Source: Endomychus coccineus
Lineage: Eukaryota; Arthropoda; Insecta; Coleoptera; Endomychidae
DNA: 64,000 nucleotides
Reading direction: 5' to 3'
NCBI GenBank assembly: GCA_958510875.1
Contig: OY294069.1
Location: 178,542,868-178,606,867 of the forward strand
The notes under the pieces were generated by a model, which was not told the DNA's origin, did no database searches, and was given only the letters and a program-made list of their open reading frames with translations. A program made the translations under genes and the position numbers. Below, in pieces: positions 35,750 to 49,175 of this stretch (positions within the stretch are counted from its first letter, which is position 1; the number at the start of each line of letters is the position of its first letter).

Positions 35750-36740
35750 CACAATTCCGTGCAAGCACCTATATTAGGATAAGTCCAACAGCCGTTCTCA
35801 AGGAATGTGCGCCTGAATTAACACCACTTTTCTGCAGATTGTTTTCCCTTTCATACAAACTTCGTGTCTTCGTATATTACGATTTTAATAATAATCATCG
35901 TTTTTATTGACTAAAAGTTGAAGTCGAAAAAAAACAAGAAACCTCAAATCAACGAAAAAGGATTGGAATTAAGGGATGCTCAACTCCCTCATTGCACCCG
36001 GCAGTTGAATCTATGAGGAGACGAATTATCCCACTATAACATAGTGTAATATACGAAGATTATCTCCAAGTACATGATACCTGCAGATTTTTACTGCTAG
36101 TTATGCGTGGTGTGCTCATTCACTCCTTCCACCCACAGACTATCACTCGTACTTTCAGGGAACAAAAACCATTTGAAAGGCCTCAAGGTATACGCTTGAA
36201 TTTGTGCAATTTTTTTTAATCAACATGTATGGCAGAAATCTACTACAAAACATGTGGAATCTCTAGTTGTATCATTGGATGTCTCCAAAGCATTTGGCAG
36301 AGTCTGACACCAAATCCTTCTTGAGAAACTTCCGTCATATGGTTTGCCTACTCAACTTTTTCGCTAACTGTCGTGTATTCTCTCAGATAGGTCACTCCAT
36401 GTGGTGGTTGACGGAGAAAGCTCCGATACAATGCCTATGAATGCTCCGATACAATGCCTATGAATGCTGGTGATCCACAGGGATCTGTCTTGGCACCACC
36501 TTGTTTCTGCTCCATATAAACGACCTGGTGGAAGTGACCACCTCTCCCGTCCATAGCTTTGCAGATGATGGTACACTTCATACAGCTTTTCCATCTAGAG
36601 CCCCTATACCATCAACTGATGCCATAGGAGCAAGACAGGAACAGGTTGATGCAATTGATGTAGATCTAGCAAAGATTTTGATATGGGGATCCGATAATCT
36701 AGTAGAGGTTAATGCAACTTATTACTTTTCTTATTTATAG
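35750..36740 (+). mobile_element. Jockey-like LINE relic
   Basis: Pieces SPTAVLKECAPELTPLFCRL (35780-35860), SLDVSKAFGRV, LLEKLPSYGLPTQLF and LHVVVDGESSDT (36260-36430), then LHINDLVEVTTSPVHSFADD (36500-36570) and SDNLVEVNAT (36695) are RT blocks in correct order. A 22-base tandem duplication sits at 36420-36465. Dead copy. Confidence 0.75.
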
Positions 36741-36744
36741 GTTG

Positions 36745-38180
36745 TTCTTTATTTATATATTTGTTATTAATTTTTGTATAAGATCATAACAAGCCTGCAT
36801 ACAGGTACCTATACGGCACCTTTGCAGGATTGATATGTAATGTTTATTCTGTAAACCTTATACTTCATACTTTATTTCGGATTAAAAACGGTAAGCATTT
36901 ATTTTTTTCATTTGTACCCAAATTCTGCAACTTATAGAACCCGTGGAAAAAAGTGCATCTAATTTTTTTCCTTTTCTGTTGACGTCAATTCTAACCCACT
37001 GCACATGGTTCCAACTAAATTCATTTTGTGTAACTCAAATAGGAGATTATGGTCATTATAGCGCTTCGTTGACTGACAACTTATAACCTTATGAAGAAAT
37101 CTCGATTATATTTCAGTTCGAAGATGTACCAAACTTGATCAAAATGTTCAAAATGTCGGAATATTCGTAGTCCTTCTTCCGATATCCAAGTGAACATTTT
37201 CACTTGTAAATTTTCTTACACAAATCTAAATCTATATTTTAAGCACTATCCACAAGCTTTCTTCATCTGACATGTCGGAAATACATAGATATTATGTACA
37301 ATAATTTGCTAAATGTTTGATTTAATTTTGCTTAAGTATTTTTTTTACAGAAATTGGTTCAAAATATGCCTAGAGTATGAATTATGTCAATTTCATTCAT
37401 GAGAAACAATCAAATTCGAAAAGAGATCAGAAACTCAAATACTGGAGGATCTTTAAAAACGTCATGAAAAATTCACCAGATCTTTAAACCATCCGATGTT
37501 TTAATATACTATGTAGATACATTTGGAATGGTTTTTTCAAAGTATCATCACATTCTTAGAGCGACCTCGTCAAAAAAAATTTACAAGCCAATTTCCAACA
37601 GTAATTGGTTCAAAATATTCCCAGACCAAAGATTATAATTATTTTACAAAATAAAAAACTAATGGATTAAAATTAAACCAAGAGCGACAATGCATGCGAA
37701 GAACAATATCGAATTAAAACTAGCCAAGGCTTTTTTACGATGAATGTGATTTGTCTTGTGTTGATTTTTCAAAAGATCTGTCCATTACAAAAATCTCGGC
37801 CCACAGTATAGTTAGATTCGAGTGGATCGAGATCAGCTATCCTTCAGTGATAAGGATCAAGACTAAAACTAGAAGAATATATATCCTGAAGATGCATACC
37901 TTTCATGTCGAAATATCCATTGAATGAAAGAATACACTAAATTGTATTTTCGTGTGTCACACTGGAATTAACAAACTCCGCTTGTCGCACCACAAATTAC
38001 AAATTCAACAAACACACTTCATCATTTCGAACTCTCAACACAGTTTTGTGAAATCGATGAAGATTTAACAAATACACGACACACCGATCTATAGGACCTA
38101 CAAAGCCGATGTATACGCATCAAACTGAGTTTCCATCGACAGTACACAAGAATTTGCAGCCAACATTACAACAACAAACT
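36745..38180. other. Unannotated stretch left of the ABCG5-like start
   Basis: A block at about 36790-36860 (CATACAGGTACCTATACGGC) looks like a LINE 3' UTR. AATTGGTTCAAAATAT recurs at about 37352 and 37602. Nothing else recognised. Any promoter for the ABCG pair would lie at the right end. Confidence 0.4.
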
Positions 38181-38183
38181 TAC

Positions 38184-38290
38184 CTGAAATTACCGTATTG
38201 GTCTGCGGAAGGTGTTTTTGATCGTATGCAGGTCGACGTCGGATGAATTCACCGAGTGCTGTCAGTTTAGGACTCGAAGAGGTAATATAG
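38184..38290 (-). promoter_or_regulatory. Candidate divergent promoter and 5' exon between the ABCG pair
   Basis: On the minus strand a consensus donor (TTTCAG followed by GTAAGT) ends a possible exon at 38184. On the plus strand, about 100 bases away, an ATG-containing mini-exon (38243-38281) ends in a GTAATA donor. Two splice donors pointing away from each other are what a divergent promoter serving the minus ABCG8-like and plus ABCG5-like genes would leave. The minus exon has no ATG and would be 5' UTR. No TATA box or initiator was identified. This is inference from splice signals only. Confidence 0.4.
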
Positions 38291-41200
38291 TAGTACTAGT
38301 AGTATTTTACTGATAAATGATTCAATTGGATGGTGTTGATTTGACTAATAGAACATCTAACATCTATTTGGAATAAATTAACCATTTCAATGAATTTGTT
38401 GTAAGATTCTGGAAGTCGTAGATACTTCAAAAGATTAATAGGCGCAACAAATCATTACCACAAGCTTCTTGTCGCAGAGAATAATCATTAATTATTTGGA
38501 TATTAACATATTTATTTAGACGTTATTATTAATACCATACACCCACAACAACAGTAGCTAAGTTCAAATTGAAGTCATTTTGTTCAATTTTACTATAATA
38601 ATAATAATAATAATAACTTATTTCCAGAGATAGTAAATATATCAATACATCCATAAGTACAGGAAATAAAGATATCCTACTGAAATCATTGCTGATTCGT
38701 GCATAGCATAATTTCATATTTCACTGAAATAGATATTTTGAATGCACATATATTATGGATAATTTGTCAGGATATCTGTGATGGGAATATTTTGCAATGA
38801 TGAAATATGTCTGATCATATGGTATTTTTCTTTAGTTTTTTTTTTCGTAATAATCAACATGAAGATTTCAATTCACGAATTTATAATATTTAGAACATAT
38901 TAGAGTGTATATATTGAAGATTACTCAAATTCAATCTAACAGACTTTCTATGCTGTACGTAATTTGGAGAGTATTCAACCATTTTTTAACATCTTTCTCA
39001 AGTTTATATTCCTTTATGTTATTAGGTGGAAGACAATATGTGTAAGTAGCTATGTAAGAGGAAGATCTTTGTTCCAATTTTTTGTGAGCTCGATGCGTAG
39101 TAGTAGCGGGTTTCTTAACTATGAGAAATGTTTGTCAGTGAATTTTCCATTTTGTGTTGCATTAGTATGACTCTATAGATATAAAGATGTCAGGGCTTTA
39201 ATATTCCAGATTCTTTATAAAGGAGGTTAGCCGGGTATGTTCTGTTTTTATTTAACATTATTTTCAAAATAATTTCTTGGTTGGTTTCTAGGCTCTTCAA
39301 GTGAATTTTATATAAACCTCGCCAACCTGTTATTCTATATTGTAGAAGAGATTCAACCAAGGCAGAGTAGATCATTCTTTGGTTAGTTATAATCAGTATA
39401 TTCTTGATTGGTTTGAATTTATAGATTAGTGATCTATTTTTTCTGAATAATTGTTGAATGTACATATTTCAAAAATCGGTCTATTTCGACACCTAGGTAG
39501 CTTTTTGCCCAACCAATCTTTGTCCAAAAGCTCCAAATAAATGCTCTATAACGAGAATCGGAAAATGCGTCACAGCTTCACGCAATCTTTAGTGCAAGAT
39601 TACAAAAAATAAGAACTGAAGGGATCAGTTTTATTGAAATAATACGATTAGGAACATCACTAGTATCAGTCGGAAACATTTCTATGTGAATTCGAAGAAA
39701 TTACTCAGTTATTATATTAATTCAACGTAATAATTGTTTATAAACTTACATATTATTACGCTACTTTATATTTATTTTTGCTCTTTTCCTACCCCCTTCC
39801 TTCAGCGCATAACCAACTTAAGTACGATTATAGGATACCAAAACTTTCTTCCAAATTTCACGGAGTTGAATACAGTTCAGTTTCAGTATACGACCAACTA
39901 TCTGTTGCTCAGTTTCTGTTCAACTTCAGGTGTCTACATGTGTTTGCACGACATTCGCAAAGATTAAAATGTCAAAAGTTTAAGTATAAAATATCACAAT
40001 TGAATCATGATTGCAAGTGACTATATGTTAGAACTATGTAATGTATATTATTCGGGACAGGTATGTAATTATTTATCTATAGTCGAATTTTAATTAACTC
40101 TATGTAATTGTGTCAACAATGTAACTTGCATTTGTTTGTCTTGATTACATTTAATTGGCCCTAATCGTAAATGCAAACGCTCTCCATTGAATGTGATTAT
40201 TGCAAGTTTTGATTGTAAGTGAAAGGACTATTCGTACCCCTTCCGATTTTGGGGCACTCAACTATCAGATACCTAGCGGGCTATGGAGTTGTCAATTGTC
40301 TTGAGTCGACATTCTCTAATGATTCAGTTGGACCAGTTGACCCAAAACTACTTGATGATAGTCAGGATGTACGAAACAACTAAATTTTAAGGAAGCTAAA
40401 TTATAAACTAATAAGTTTCCCCGAAAACAATCAGGGGATCTGTTCGGTCTTGTTTTTTTTTTAAATAAACCATAAAGTACTGAGGACCTTTCTGTTTACA
40501 AGTAGCCATCATCAGAGTAAACTAATTATAAATAAAAAATAAGCCTGGTTAGATACTTTTTGGGAATAAGAATGAAAACTAGGGAAGATTAATCAAAAAT
40601 TAATAAATTGCTTTTTGCCTTTCTAAATTACCTAGATATAAGTCTCTAGTGTGTTTTAAAAGTGATGAACTTTCTTGAAAAAGGCGTAACTTGTATTCAA
40701 AATATTTTGATTATTTCATATATATTGGATTTTTTGAATGATCGGTCATGATTTTTCTTATAAGAGAGACATTTTAGGTGGAACCTGGGTCGTGTTTCCA
40801 AAGAATGGTTGGGAACATCAAAACTGGTGTCATCCTGAAGGACGTCTCTATGACCATACATTCTGGTGAAGTTTTGGCCGTTCTTGGTTCCAAAGGTGAG
40901 ACTTAGCATTTTTTCCTACACTTTGACTAGACTAGAGGGATGCCTATAATGTTCGAAGAACATCGTGTGAACCAGCGGTGGAATGTTGGGAGAGGAGATA
41001 GGCATTCAAAGTTTTCTTGAAGGTTTAGAGGTTATAGGCAGAGGGAAAGACCTCACTAGGTGAAGATTACCACAACTTCGCTGTTCCATAGAAACATTGA
41101 GTAAGAAGAAGATCGGTAGGTCTCGAGCTCGACAATGAAATGATGACTAACTTGAGCTCCTCTAGTCTGCTTATCTGGAATCTCTGGCGGTGGAACAACA

Positions 41201-44200
41201 GACGTAGCTTCTGATGAACAGCGATCATGGAAATATCTATATAAAGGGGAGAGATCGCTACCTTTCTACTATGTTGTAAAGAGGTCAAATCTGTGTTTTG
41301 TAGATTACGAAGGGCTGCTCTTGGCATGGAATAGAAAACCAAGTTTTTGTGAAACGGTTTTCGCACTGGACCTGCCATCCCATGAGAGGGTGCTGTTGGT
41401 GATGTCTATCTTAGAGAAAACTGAGTTGAGGCAGGAAACCATATGACGAAAGTTTTCCAAGAAGGCTTTTGTACTAGACTCGTTCAAATGCTTTGGAGAT
41501 ATCCAATGCTACAGCTAGAGATTCCTCATGTTTTTCAATAGATTTCTGCCATACATGTATTACGTAGGCGAGCAATAATGACATTATTATATTAGTGACA
41601 TTCAGACGTAACCATCAATAATTGTATATTGTAAGGAACAGAAATTTAGACTGCCTGCGAGCTCAATTCGTTTCATTGTCTCTTGCAATTCTCTTCCGTT
41701 TGTCTTCCGCCCTTACTGTTAATAAACTTACTAAGTTTTTCACATAGTAACCAGTAAGCAAAGTTTACTGATTGCTATTAAGTTGGGGCCCCTGTGTTGA
41801 AAAATTTGAAATTTTGTTATACATGCCGAAAGAACGCGCAAGGTTCTGTTTAAGGTTCTGGAGTTCTTTCTCAAAAGTTCTGGTGAAATAGCCTCAAAAA
41901 TAATTTAGGCGCCGCTTTATTGCAAAAAATTAATTCTGAGAGGTTTTTTGGCCATACAAGGGAAATTAATTTGAACAATAGTCTTATTGAAGATAAAAAT
42001 GTTTTTGATTTCACATTAGTGAGTTCTGAATAGCACTAGAATATTTCTATCACAACCCGTAATAAGAACAAATTTGCTATATTATTATTAACAATGGGTT
42101 TCTCGGGAATTCTGATAACAGTTTAGTTTTGGCATTGTGTTCGATGTCATTTTACATACGTGATTATCGACTAGGTACTGCCAAATATTCCATTTTTTGC
42201 CATTGACCCACATTCACCCACATTTCAGGTAGTGGTAAGAAGGCCCTCCTAGACGTAATTTCCCGAAGGGTACAAGGACCAACGCGTGGCCAAATCCTCC
42301 TAAACAACCAACCCATGAGCTTGAGCTTATTCCAACAACGATGTGGCTACGTAACGCACAAATGCGACTTGATTCCAGGACTGACGGTCGAACAAGTTCT
42401 ATTTTATACACCGACGAAGGTTAGTTTAAAACGTCAGCAACTAAACAGATAATAGACATCTATTGTTTCATTGTAGTTGACGGGATATCTGAAGAAAACC
42501 AAAGTAAAACAGGTGATGGCTGACCTTGCTTTATCCCAAGTCGCGAGTCGATGTACCGAGACACTATCGAAGAGCGAATACAGGAGGCTCATGATTGGAA
42601 TACAATTGATAAAAGATCCAGGTAAAGATTACACATAAAACAAATGAACAAATTATACAAAGTCAGAGTTAAGGTTACTTTAGGTCCAACACGACCATCA
42701 GTCCCAGAAAGCTGTTTCGCTTTTCTTATAAGTTAATAATTGGGCATAGAAAACTCAATTTGGAAATTATTACTCGCGAATGTTCAATTGTTGATTCGCT
42801 TTCGAAAGTACTACTAGAGCTGTCTGTTAGCAAGGCGCGTACTCGGCGACTAGTCTAGAAATTATAGATAATGGCAAGAAAATTGAAACGGTTTTGACCC
42901 TTGGAACTTACAGGAGTAAACAGTACGGCCCAAAAGGCTGGAAAGTATGGAGAACCCTGACCCAGATCAATCTTAACTCTGTCTATTGACTGCTAACACA
43001 ACCCCCGTGATTTCTTTGAAAGGGGTGGGACCTTGAACCTCTGTCACTCATAAGCATTGGAAACTACATACAGAATTCCTCAGTAACAGCTTCGTCTCCT
43101 CTAATATTAGTTGCATCGATAAAGTTAGTTATTTATTCTTTTCAGTGATTCTACTCCTTGACGAACCCACTTGGGACCTAGACCCATTGAACACATATTT
43201 GGTTGTATCAATATTATCGAATGCTTCAAAGAAATACGGAACAGCCATAATAATAACAATGGAAAAACCCCGCTCCGACGTATTTCCTTTTCTGGAAAGG
43301 GTTTTATTCTTGTGTTTGGGCGACGTTGTGTATACCGGCGGAACCAGACAAATGTTGGAATATTTCAACGCTATCGGATTCCCGTGCCCGCAGCTTGAAA
43401 ATCCCCTCATGTATTACCGTAAGTTTTTTTATTGATAATTTTATGCTCGATGCGATACAAAGTATATTGGACGAATTGAGCAGACAATACATTCTCAAGA
43501 GCTTTTATATTCACGAATATTGCAACTTAATAACTGTACACGTTTATTTCTGAAATCAGTTTGCCTGTCCACCGTTGATAGACGATCTCGTGAGCGTTTC
43601 ATCGAAAGCAACCATCAAATATCTATTTTGGTGGAGAAATTCAAGATGGAGGGTGGACTATACCGTAAAACTTCCATGGGACCAAATCATGGGATGGAAC
43701 ATGGTCTGGGACACGGTGTTAAGATACCACTTTTATTGGGCAAGCCGAGTTGCTTCCAAGTCGGCTGGATATTATTAGTGTAAGTTATTTTATTTTCCTC
43801 CATAGATAACGTAGAAGAATCCATTCGAACATAGAATTGCAGGTGATTAGATAGAAAATTGGCCAGCTTGTTGCCTAGATCTCAAGCCTCTAGATTGTGA
43901 CATTCCTTCCATGGGTTGAAACCCATCTTATCTGTCTATTTCAGAATAGGATCGATGAATTTCCTAATACTACACATTTTCATCTCGTTTTTAGACGACT
44001 GTTAACCTCCATCATAAACATAAGAAGGGCTGGATTCAAACAATTATTCATGAGATTGTTCCTATTGCCGATGTTCTTCCTTCTATTATGGATAATTTAT
44101 CATGACATGAAGGTATACCTTGGCTTCATTATGAATAATAATTGAACTGTAAATGTATTTTTGTATTTTGTCCTAGAATTTCCAACACAGTTACATTACA

Positions 44201-47200
44201 AGAAGCGGACTGATTCTGAATTGTTTAACAGGTGTTTATTTTATGGGAATCGCAAATGCTGTAACGTTGTGTAAGTATTCAAATCGAACTTATTTTGGGG
44301 ACAAATGCACTTATCCTCTGAAATCATCAATTTTCATCCCATCACATTACTACCCTTCGTAATAAGTTTTCCAGAATATGATGAAAAAACTGCTTCAGCT
44401 AAAAAAACGATTTTTATCAGTGTTGTTAAGATAATATGACTTAGTTTACTCATTAAATAATCTGGAGAGAATGACTATGCAATTTTTATTCAGACATTTG
44501 TCCAACTACTTATTCATTGTTACCTTAAGCAAGAGCACCCCACCCAGCAAAGAAAAGTTTTCTCGCTAGAGCGCTCGAGATTTTTCTTTCATTGCTGGTG
44601 TTTCGTGGTATTTTTAGGTAGCAATGAACTAGTACCTACAGAGAAACTTCATCCTATGAAACATGAGATCTGCTTATATATGATGAAATTCATGTTTGAA
44701 AAATAGTTTCTTCATAAATAATGTTTGTTCACAGTTCCTATATACAGAACGAGGTATTTTCAAGAATCACAAGAAGGACTATATGGAGGAACCTTATTTT
44801 TGACTACTTACAATATAGTCACTCTGCTATTTTCTTTCATTTCGGTCGCTGGGGCATGTGCTATAATTTTCCCGTAAGTAAATATCTTATATTTATTGTT
44901 TCTTTCAAACTAGAATTAGTATTGATTGTTGTTGTCCCATCAACTGTATTCGTCAGATGAAGCTCTTATTCTAGAATAAGAATGACATGAACACATGTCG
45001 TTTGATGAGTTGAATGCCTTCAAACGCTTTTTGATTCATAAAAACGTAACATATAAATTTGTGTTTGAAAGTTACAAAACCTGAAAATGAAAGATGGAAC
45101 ACCTTGAGTTCGCATGCAAACTTCCAACCAATCTCCGGATTGTACAGCTTGTAAATTTTTACCATGTCGGGGATGTAATATTTGGCGATTCAACACACTC
45201 TTCTGATTCGTTTTAATCGTTGATTTCACGAGTGCAGTCATCATTATTTGGAGCAGGCTTACCAAGTTCTGGAAAGCTTTGGAATTATGAAGCAATGACC
45301 GCATTCATATTTGATATAATTTCAAATAGAAGTCAATCAGACAGAAACTTTGCACAAAAATATAACATAAGCTGAAGCTCTTGGTTCATTCACCTTTCTA
45401 CAACAACGTAGAAAAGAGGAAGATCTCTCCCTTTTCTATAGATATTTCCATGGTTGGGGTACATCAGAAGTCTCGGGTGTTCCAGATATGCGGGAGATTC
45501 CAGATATGCGGACTAGACGAGCTCAAACTGGTCACCTCTTCATTGCCCGAGATCTGCTGAGCTTCTTCCTACCAGACTTAATTCTTTTTATCGTACAGCG
45601 AAGTTGTGTAACTCTACCTAGTGAGGTTTTTCCCTATGCCTATAACTTCCAATTATAGGTTTTTCTTCCGTATAGTCAAAGAATCAAAAAAAATCTATCG
45701 CCATTACAGTTACTCAAGCTTGTATTGTTGGTTTATTTTGGAGCTATGTAACGAGTTATTAAAGAAGATAACGTTAATGCTTCATTAATGTATATAGATT
45801 ATTGAAAACAATTACTATCGAATTACAATAATCTGTGTTTCAACATAATAATGTGCCAAGTTAGAGGTGTAATGTACGACGCTGGGTCTATATCTCTTTG
45901 TGCCAATTATTTGTATTAATTGACATTTGGCTGTGTTGCATTATACCTTCACCCCTTCAATGAAGAGTTTTGAAACATACTATTGAAAGTAAAATCTAAA
46001 AATATCCTTTATATTAATTAGGACACAATACCTAGTAAACAGTTTTAAATGTGAAATTCGGTGTTGCAATCTAGGTTTTTGTTTATTCCTTAATAATAAA
46101 ACTTATTAATCTATTATTGTTCACGATATGTGTTTCTCCTGTTTGTCCACTATATTTGAATTTGTTTTGTCTTCATCAGTCACAGTAAATGAACCTTCAT
46201 ATGGGGGTTCCAACTTATATCTAGCACCCTTTTTTAACACCTGATCGTTTATATTGAAGTTCGAAGGATTCTAATTTAGATTTTTCCAAACTCTTATTCG
46301 TACGGGCTGTAGTTCGTATCAGTGTGTGGCGTGAAATTATATGCAAATACGTAGAATTGAAAAAATTCGCCCCAGTTTGAGGATGTTGTATAGTTTATCA
46401 AAAATTCAATCAACACTCCGTGATTTCGTTCTACTCCACACAATATTTCGTGATGGAATGCAGTTGAGGTCACGTGATTTATGTTAGCAAATTTGTTCAC
46501 TGATCTTGATAATTCATTAACATACTCTGTGTCTAGGTCTGGCAGGATCGACGTGTATTGTTGGTTTGTTTTGGACGTACGGAGGGAGTTCACTACAAGC
46601 TGAAGATAGTGTGAAATTTTGTTGATAAACAAAACAAATTAACCATTCCAAAATTCTTCGTTCCTCTTCAGGAATTCAATTAATTAACTCAAAAGGATTG
46701 ATTGTCAATTTTTTTCTAGATTGATGGGCAGTTTTGACAACACAATGGAATACTTATACTTCTCCCTTATACTGTGGGCATGTTACATATTCACGGAACA
46801 ACAAACAATAGCAATTTTGATGATCGTTAAGGATCACTTATCAGCTGCAATATGTAGTATTTATATAACCTGTGTTTGTATCGTTCTGAGCAGTGGAATA
46901 TTAAGGTAAGAATGAATGTTTTCCTAAGACCCTTACGTCCTAATTAATTTATAGACCCTTTTTTGCCCACATCTTCTTTTCAGATATTTAATTAGTTATT
47001 AATATGATTAAAATTAATATTCGTTATGCTTTGATTGAATTACAAAGACATTGTCGTATTAGCAGTCAATAAATAGTTGAGTTTTCTCTAGGTTGAACAT
47101 GAACAGTACCATCAAGTCTATCAGGTGTTTCGCTCTCTCACGATGTCATCAACGGCGAGATGTATCTATGTGCATATCTAATATGTCCTAAGAGTTTGAT

Positions 47201-47692
47201 GATAAAATTGTATATATTGAATGAGTAATCTCAATACACATTTGATTATAATGAGGTGCCAGTAAAATCAATATTAATACGACAAATTATTGTTTTAGAT
47301 CGATAAAAGGATTGCAAGATTGGCTATTTTATCTCACTTACGCCACACAAACCCGATACGCGGCAGCTTTTCTTAATCGACAAGTATTCCTGAGTCCTGC
47401 CCTGTTAGACGCATTGCCGTTCGACGAGACAAGAAACTGCTCCAACATGAATATGTTCGAAACGTCGGGCGTTGGTAACGTCAATAATCCTTATTGTCGT
47501 TACGCCAGCGGTCAAGCTTTCCTAACGGAACGTTATAGCCGAGACCAGACTGAAGTAGTTTTTAGTGGAATTTTGGATTTCGACCTTAATTTGGGTGTGA
47601 CGTTTGCTTTCGCGATAGGAATAATCGTTTTCAATCTATTCCTCTATCTGATACCCCTACCAGCATTCGTCAAAGCAAAATTCAGAGAATAG
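38243..47692 (+). CDS. ABCG5: ABCG5-like half ABC transporter, complete in 11 exons
   Basis: Exons 38243-38281, 40778-40895, 42229-42419, 42477-42621, 43146-43418, 43560-43779, 43995-44112, 44177-44270, 44735-44873, 46720-46905 and 47299-47692 join in frame to about 638 residues, normal for an ABCG half-transporter. Walker A is near residue 50 (GSKGSGKKALLD, second K in place of S/T), the signature near 146 (LSKSE for LSGGE), and Walker B near 168 (LLLLDEPT, intact). A linker with TVDRRSRER follows, then the membrane domain. An ESQEGLY motif before a transmembrane helix and a long Cys-containing extracellular loop before the last helix match ABCG5. The family works as an obligate G5/G8 heterodimer in sterol export; the insect substrate is not established. 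The first exon is weakest (13 codons, GTAATA donor). The introns hold LINE and Ty3 relics. Confidence 0.88.
38940..39480 (-). mobile_element. LINE relic, RT C-terminal region
   Basis: The minus frame at 39190-39465 reads MIYSALVESLLQYRITGW, then SLETNQEIILKIMLNKNRTY and LLYKESG, the region after the RT thumb. Lower down, frames continue with NPLLLRIELTKNWNKDLP. It lies in the first intron of the ABCG5-like gene. Confidence 0.65.
40935..41515 (-). mobile_element. Jockey-like LINE relic in ABCG5-like intron 2
   Basis: The minus strand gives RSSAKTVSQKLGFLFHAKSS (41305-41487) and the shared 3' block. Same family as 17060-17960. Broken frames. Confidence 0.7.
41520..42228. other. ABCG5-like intron 2, right part
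   Basis: Apart from the LINE relic to its left, nothing recognisable; it ends in a good acceptor (CATTTCAG) for exon 3. Confidence 0.4.
45385..45665 (+). mobile_element. Jockey-like LINE relic, 3' end
   Basis: Contains the 3' coding block shared with 5470-5700 and, inverted, 17060 and 40935; a short stretch is duplicated (CCAGATATGCGG twice at about 45482 and 45503). Lies in ABCG5-like intron 9. Confidence 0.6.
46125..46640 (-). mobile_element. Ty3-type LTR retrotransposon relic, integrase end
   Basis: The minus strand reads HVTSTAFHHEILCGVERNHG, then WGEFFQFYVFAYNFTPHTDT and SPYE, the late integrase core including its last catalytic Glu. Past a stop, VLKKGARYKLEPPYEGSFTV is the C-terminal integrase domain. 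No LTRs recognised. In ABCG5-like intron 9. Confidence 0.75.
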
Positions 47693-47718
47693 AAACACAT
47701 TGATATTTGTATATTTAT

Positions 47719-47724
47719 AATAAA
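47719..47724 (+). terminator. Polyadenylation signal of the ABCG5-like gene
   Basis: AATAAA lies 27 bases after the TAG stop codon in an AT-rich tail. Position and motif fit a canonical poly(A) signal. Confidence 0.6.
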
Positions 47725-48039
47725 ATATTAACATATTAAATTCGTTTGTTCTCAATTAACGTATTAAATAATTCAATCAATAGGACCTGGATTATTCTAC
47801 TTTGGCGTCAGTGGTACCTATATTCTTCCCTATAGTACCATTCCCTTCACCGATGACAATCCAGCTCCCTCCAGTTGCATTGTACGTATTTCTTTTGAAT
47901 TCACAGAAATTTTATAGGATATTTAAGAAAACTAATTCATATTAGATGACCCTACATTATACATAATATACGAATAGTATAAACATAATGACATTATCCT
48001 ATTTTATATTGTGAATAGTAGTTTTAGTTTAAGTCTCAA

Positions 48040-48082
48040 GCCTGCCCTGAAGATGCCACCTCTAATAGTTGCCGGAACGTCG
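48040..48082 (+). ncRNA. Degraded hammerhead-like motif, CTGAAGA type
   Basis: CTGAAGA at 48047-48053 and GCCACC/GTTGCC stem match the copy at 28825, but GAAA reads GGAA. Very probably inactive; useful as evidence that this motif forms a dispersed family. Confidence 0.3.
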
Positions 48083-48642
48083 GATTCAAGTCGTGCTATT
48101 GTGAACTGGAATCTATCCGGAATTCAAGAATTTTCAATATTTTCTATTGTTGTTATTTGTAATTTAGTTGATCACTCACTTTGAAAGTGTCCCTGTGTAA
48201 CGAAACTGTGTAAGAAACTAGACTTTGCAGTTCGTGTAAATTCAGATTTGTTTTTTACTTGACTATTCTACATATTATTTTTCTTCATAATAGTTTTCTT
48301 ACTACAAAGACCGTTTAAAAATTAATTATTTAAGTTTGATGATAAATGCAATGATGTCTTAGTGAATATATTAGGTAATGGACCTTGGACAAATATCATG
48401 AAATAAAGGGCAGCTCCTAGGAGCTAGTTTTTTCCAATAAAAATGTTCAAAAGTCTTATTCATAACATTGAAGATTTCGCTCACAAAAGAACCGTGGCAA
48501 GGAATAATAAGCCCAAGAACGAAATACGTTGAAAAAGAGAAGAGAGCTATAACATATTTGCCAAGAACATACAATATGGTATGTTCCTGTATATAAAAAA
48601 TTCTCGGGAATTAGGTCACATTAACACTCTGTTATAAATGTT

Positions 48643-48688
48643 CGTCTTTACGTACGTTTCGGTCTCACGACCATCATCAGAAGACTTA
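48643..48688 (-). ncRNA. Hammerhead-like motif, left Penelope end (intact core)
   Basis: The minus strand has CTGATGA, stem II GGTC-GTGA-GACC, GAAA, palindrome ACGTACGT, then A; stem I GTCTT pairs perfectly with AAGAC. Known from Penelope-like elements as minimal hammerheads whose loopless stem III favours dimers. One extra T lies between CTGATGA and stem II. Confidence 0.65.
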
Positions 48689-49175
48689 TTTTGTTAAAAA
48701 GGGGTTAACTAAAACTAATTAGCACAAGCGTCCATATCGCACAATCTTCAATCAAAAAGCTCACGCCGTCGAAACGAACAGAACCACGAATAATCGAAAA
48801 TTGTATCGTTAATATTAAAGTATAGATTTTTTTGTAACAAGAAACCACGGTTAAGTAATATTCTCATAATGTACAAACGCATATTGCTATGGTCTCAAAG
48901 CAACTGAAGTTCGAAGCTATTTGTTTGTAATAACTCGACCCAGATGTATATTTATGACGTACTTGAAAAGGTTTTAGACCTGCATTGGAATTTAGTTTAC
49001 TTTAAGCGTTCTTCCTAAAATATACTTTTAACATTATAAAGACGTATGTAGGAATTTGCAAGAGTTTTAATTAATCAAAGTTAGTATAAATCTGACTCAA
49101 TCCCTGAATATCATTCCTATGATTTACAGAATTTGAATCCCTTTTTATGTGAATCATCTCCAGGATAGATGTTTT

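Noticed and set aside
40480..40530. CTGATGATGG with GAAAGG on the minus strand as another hammerhead
   Set aside because: The sequence between the two boxes does not form a convincing stem II.
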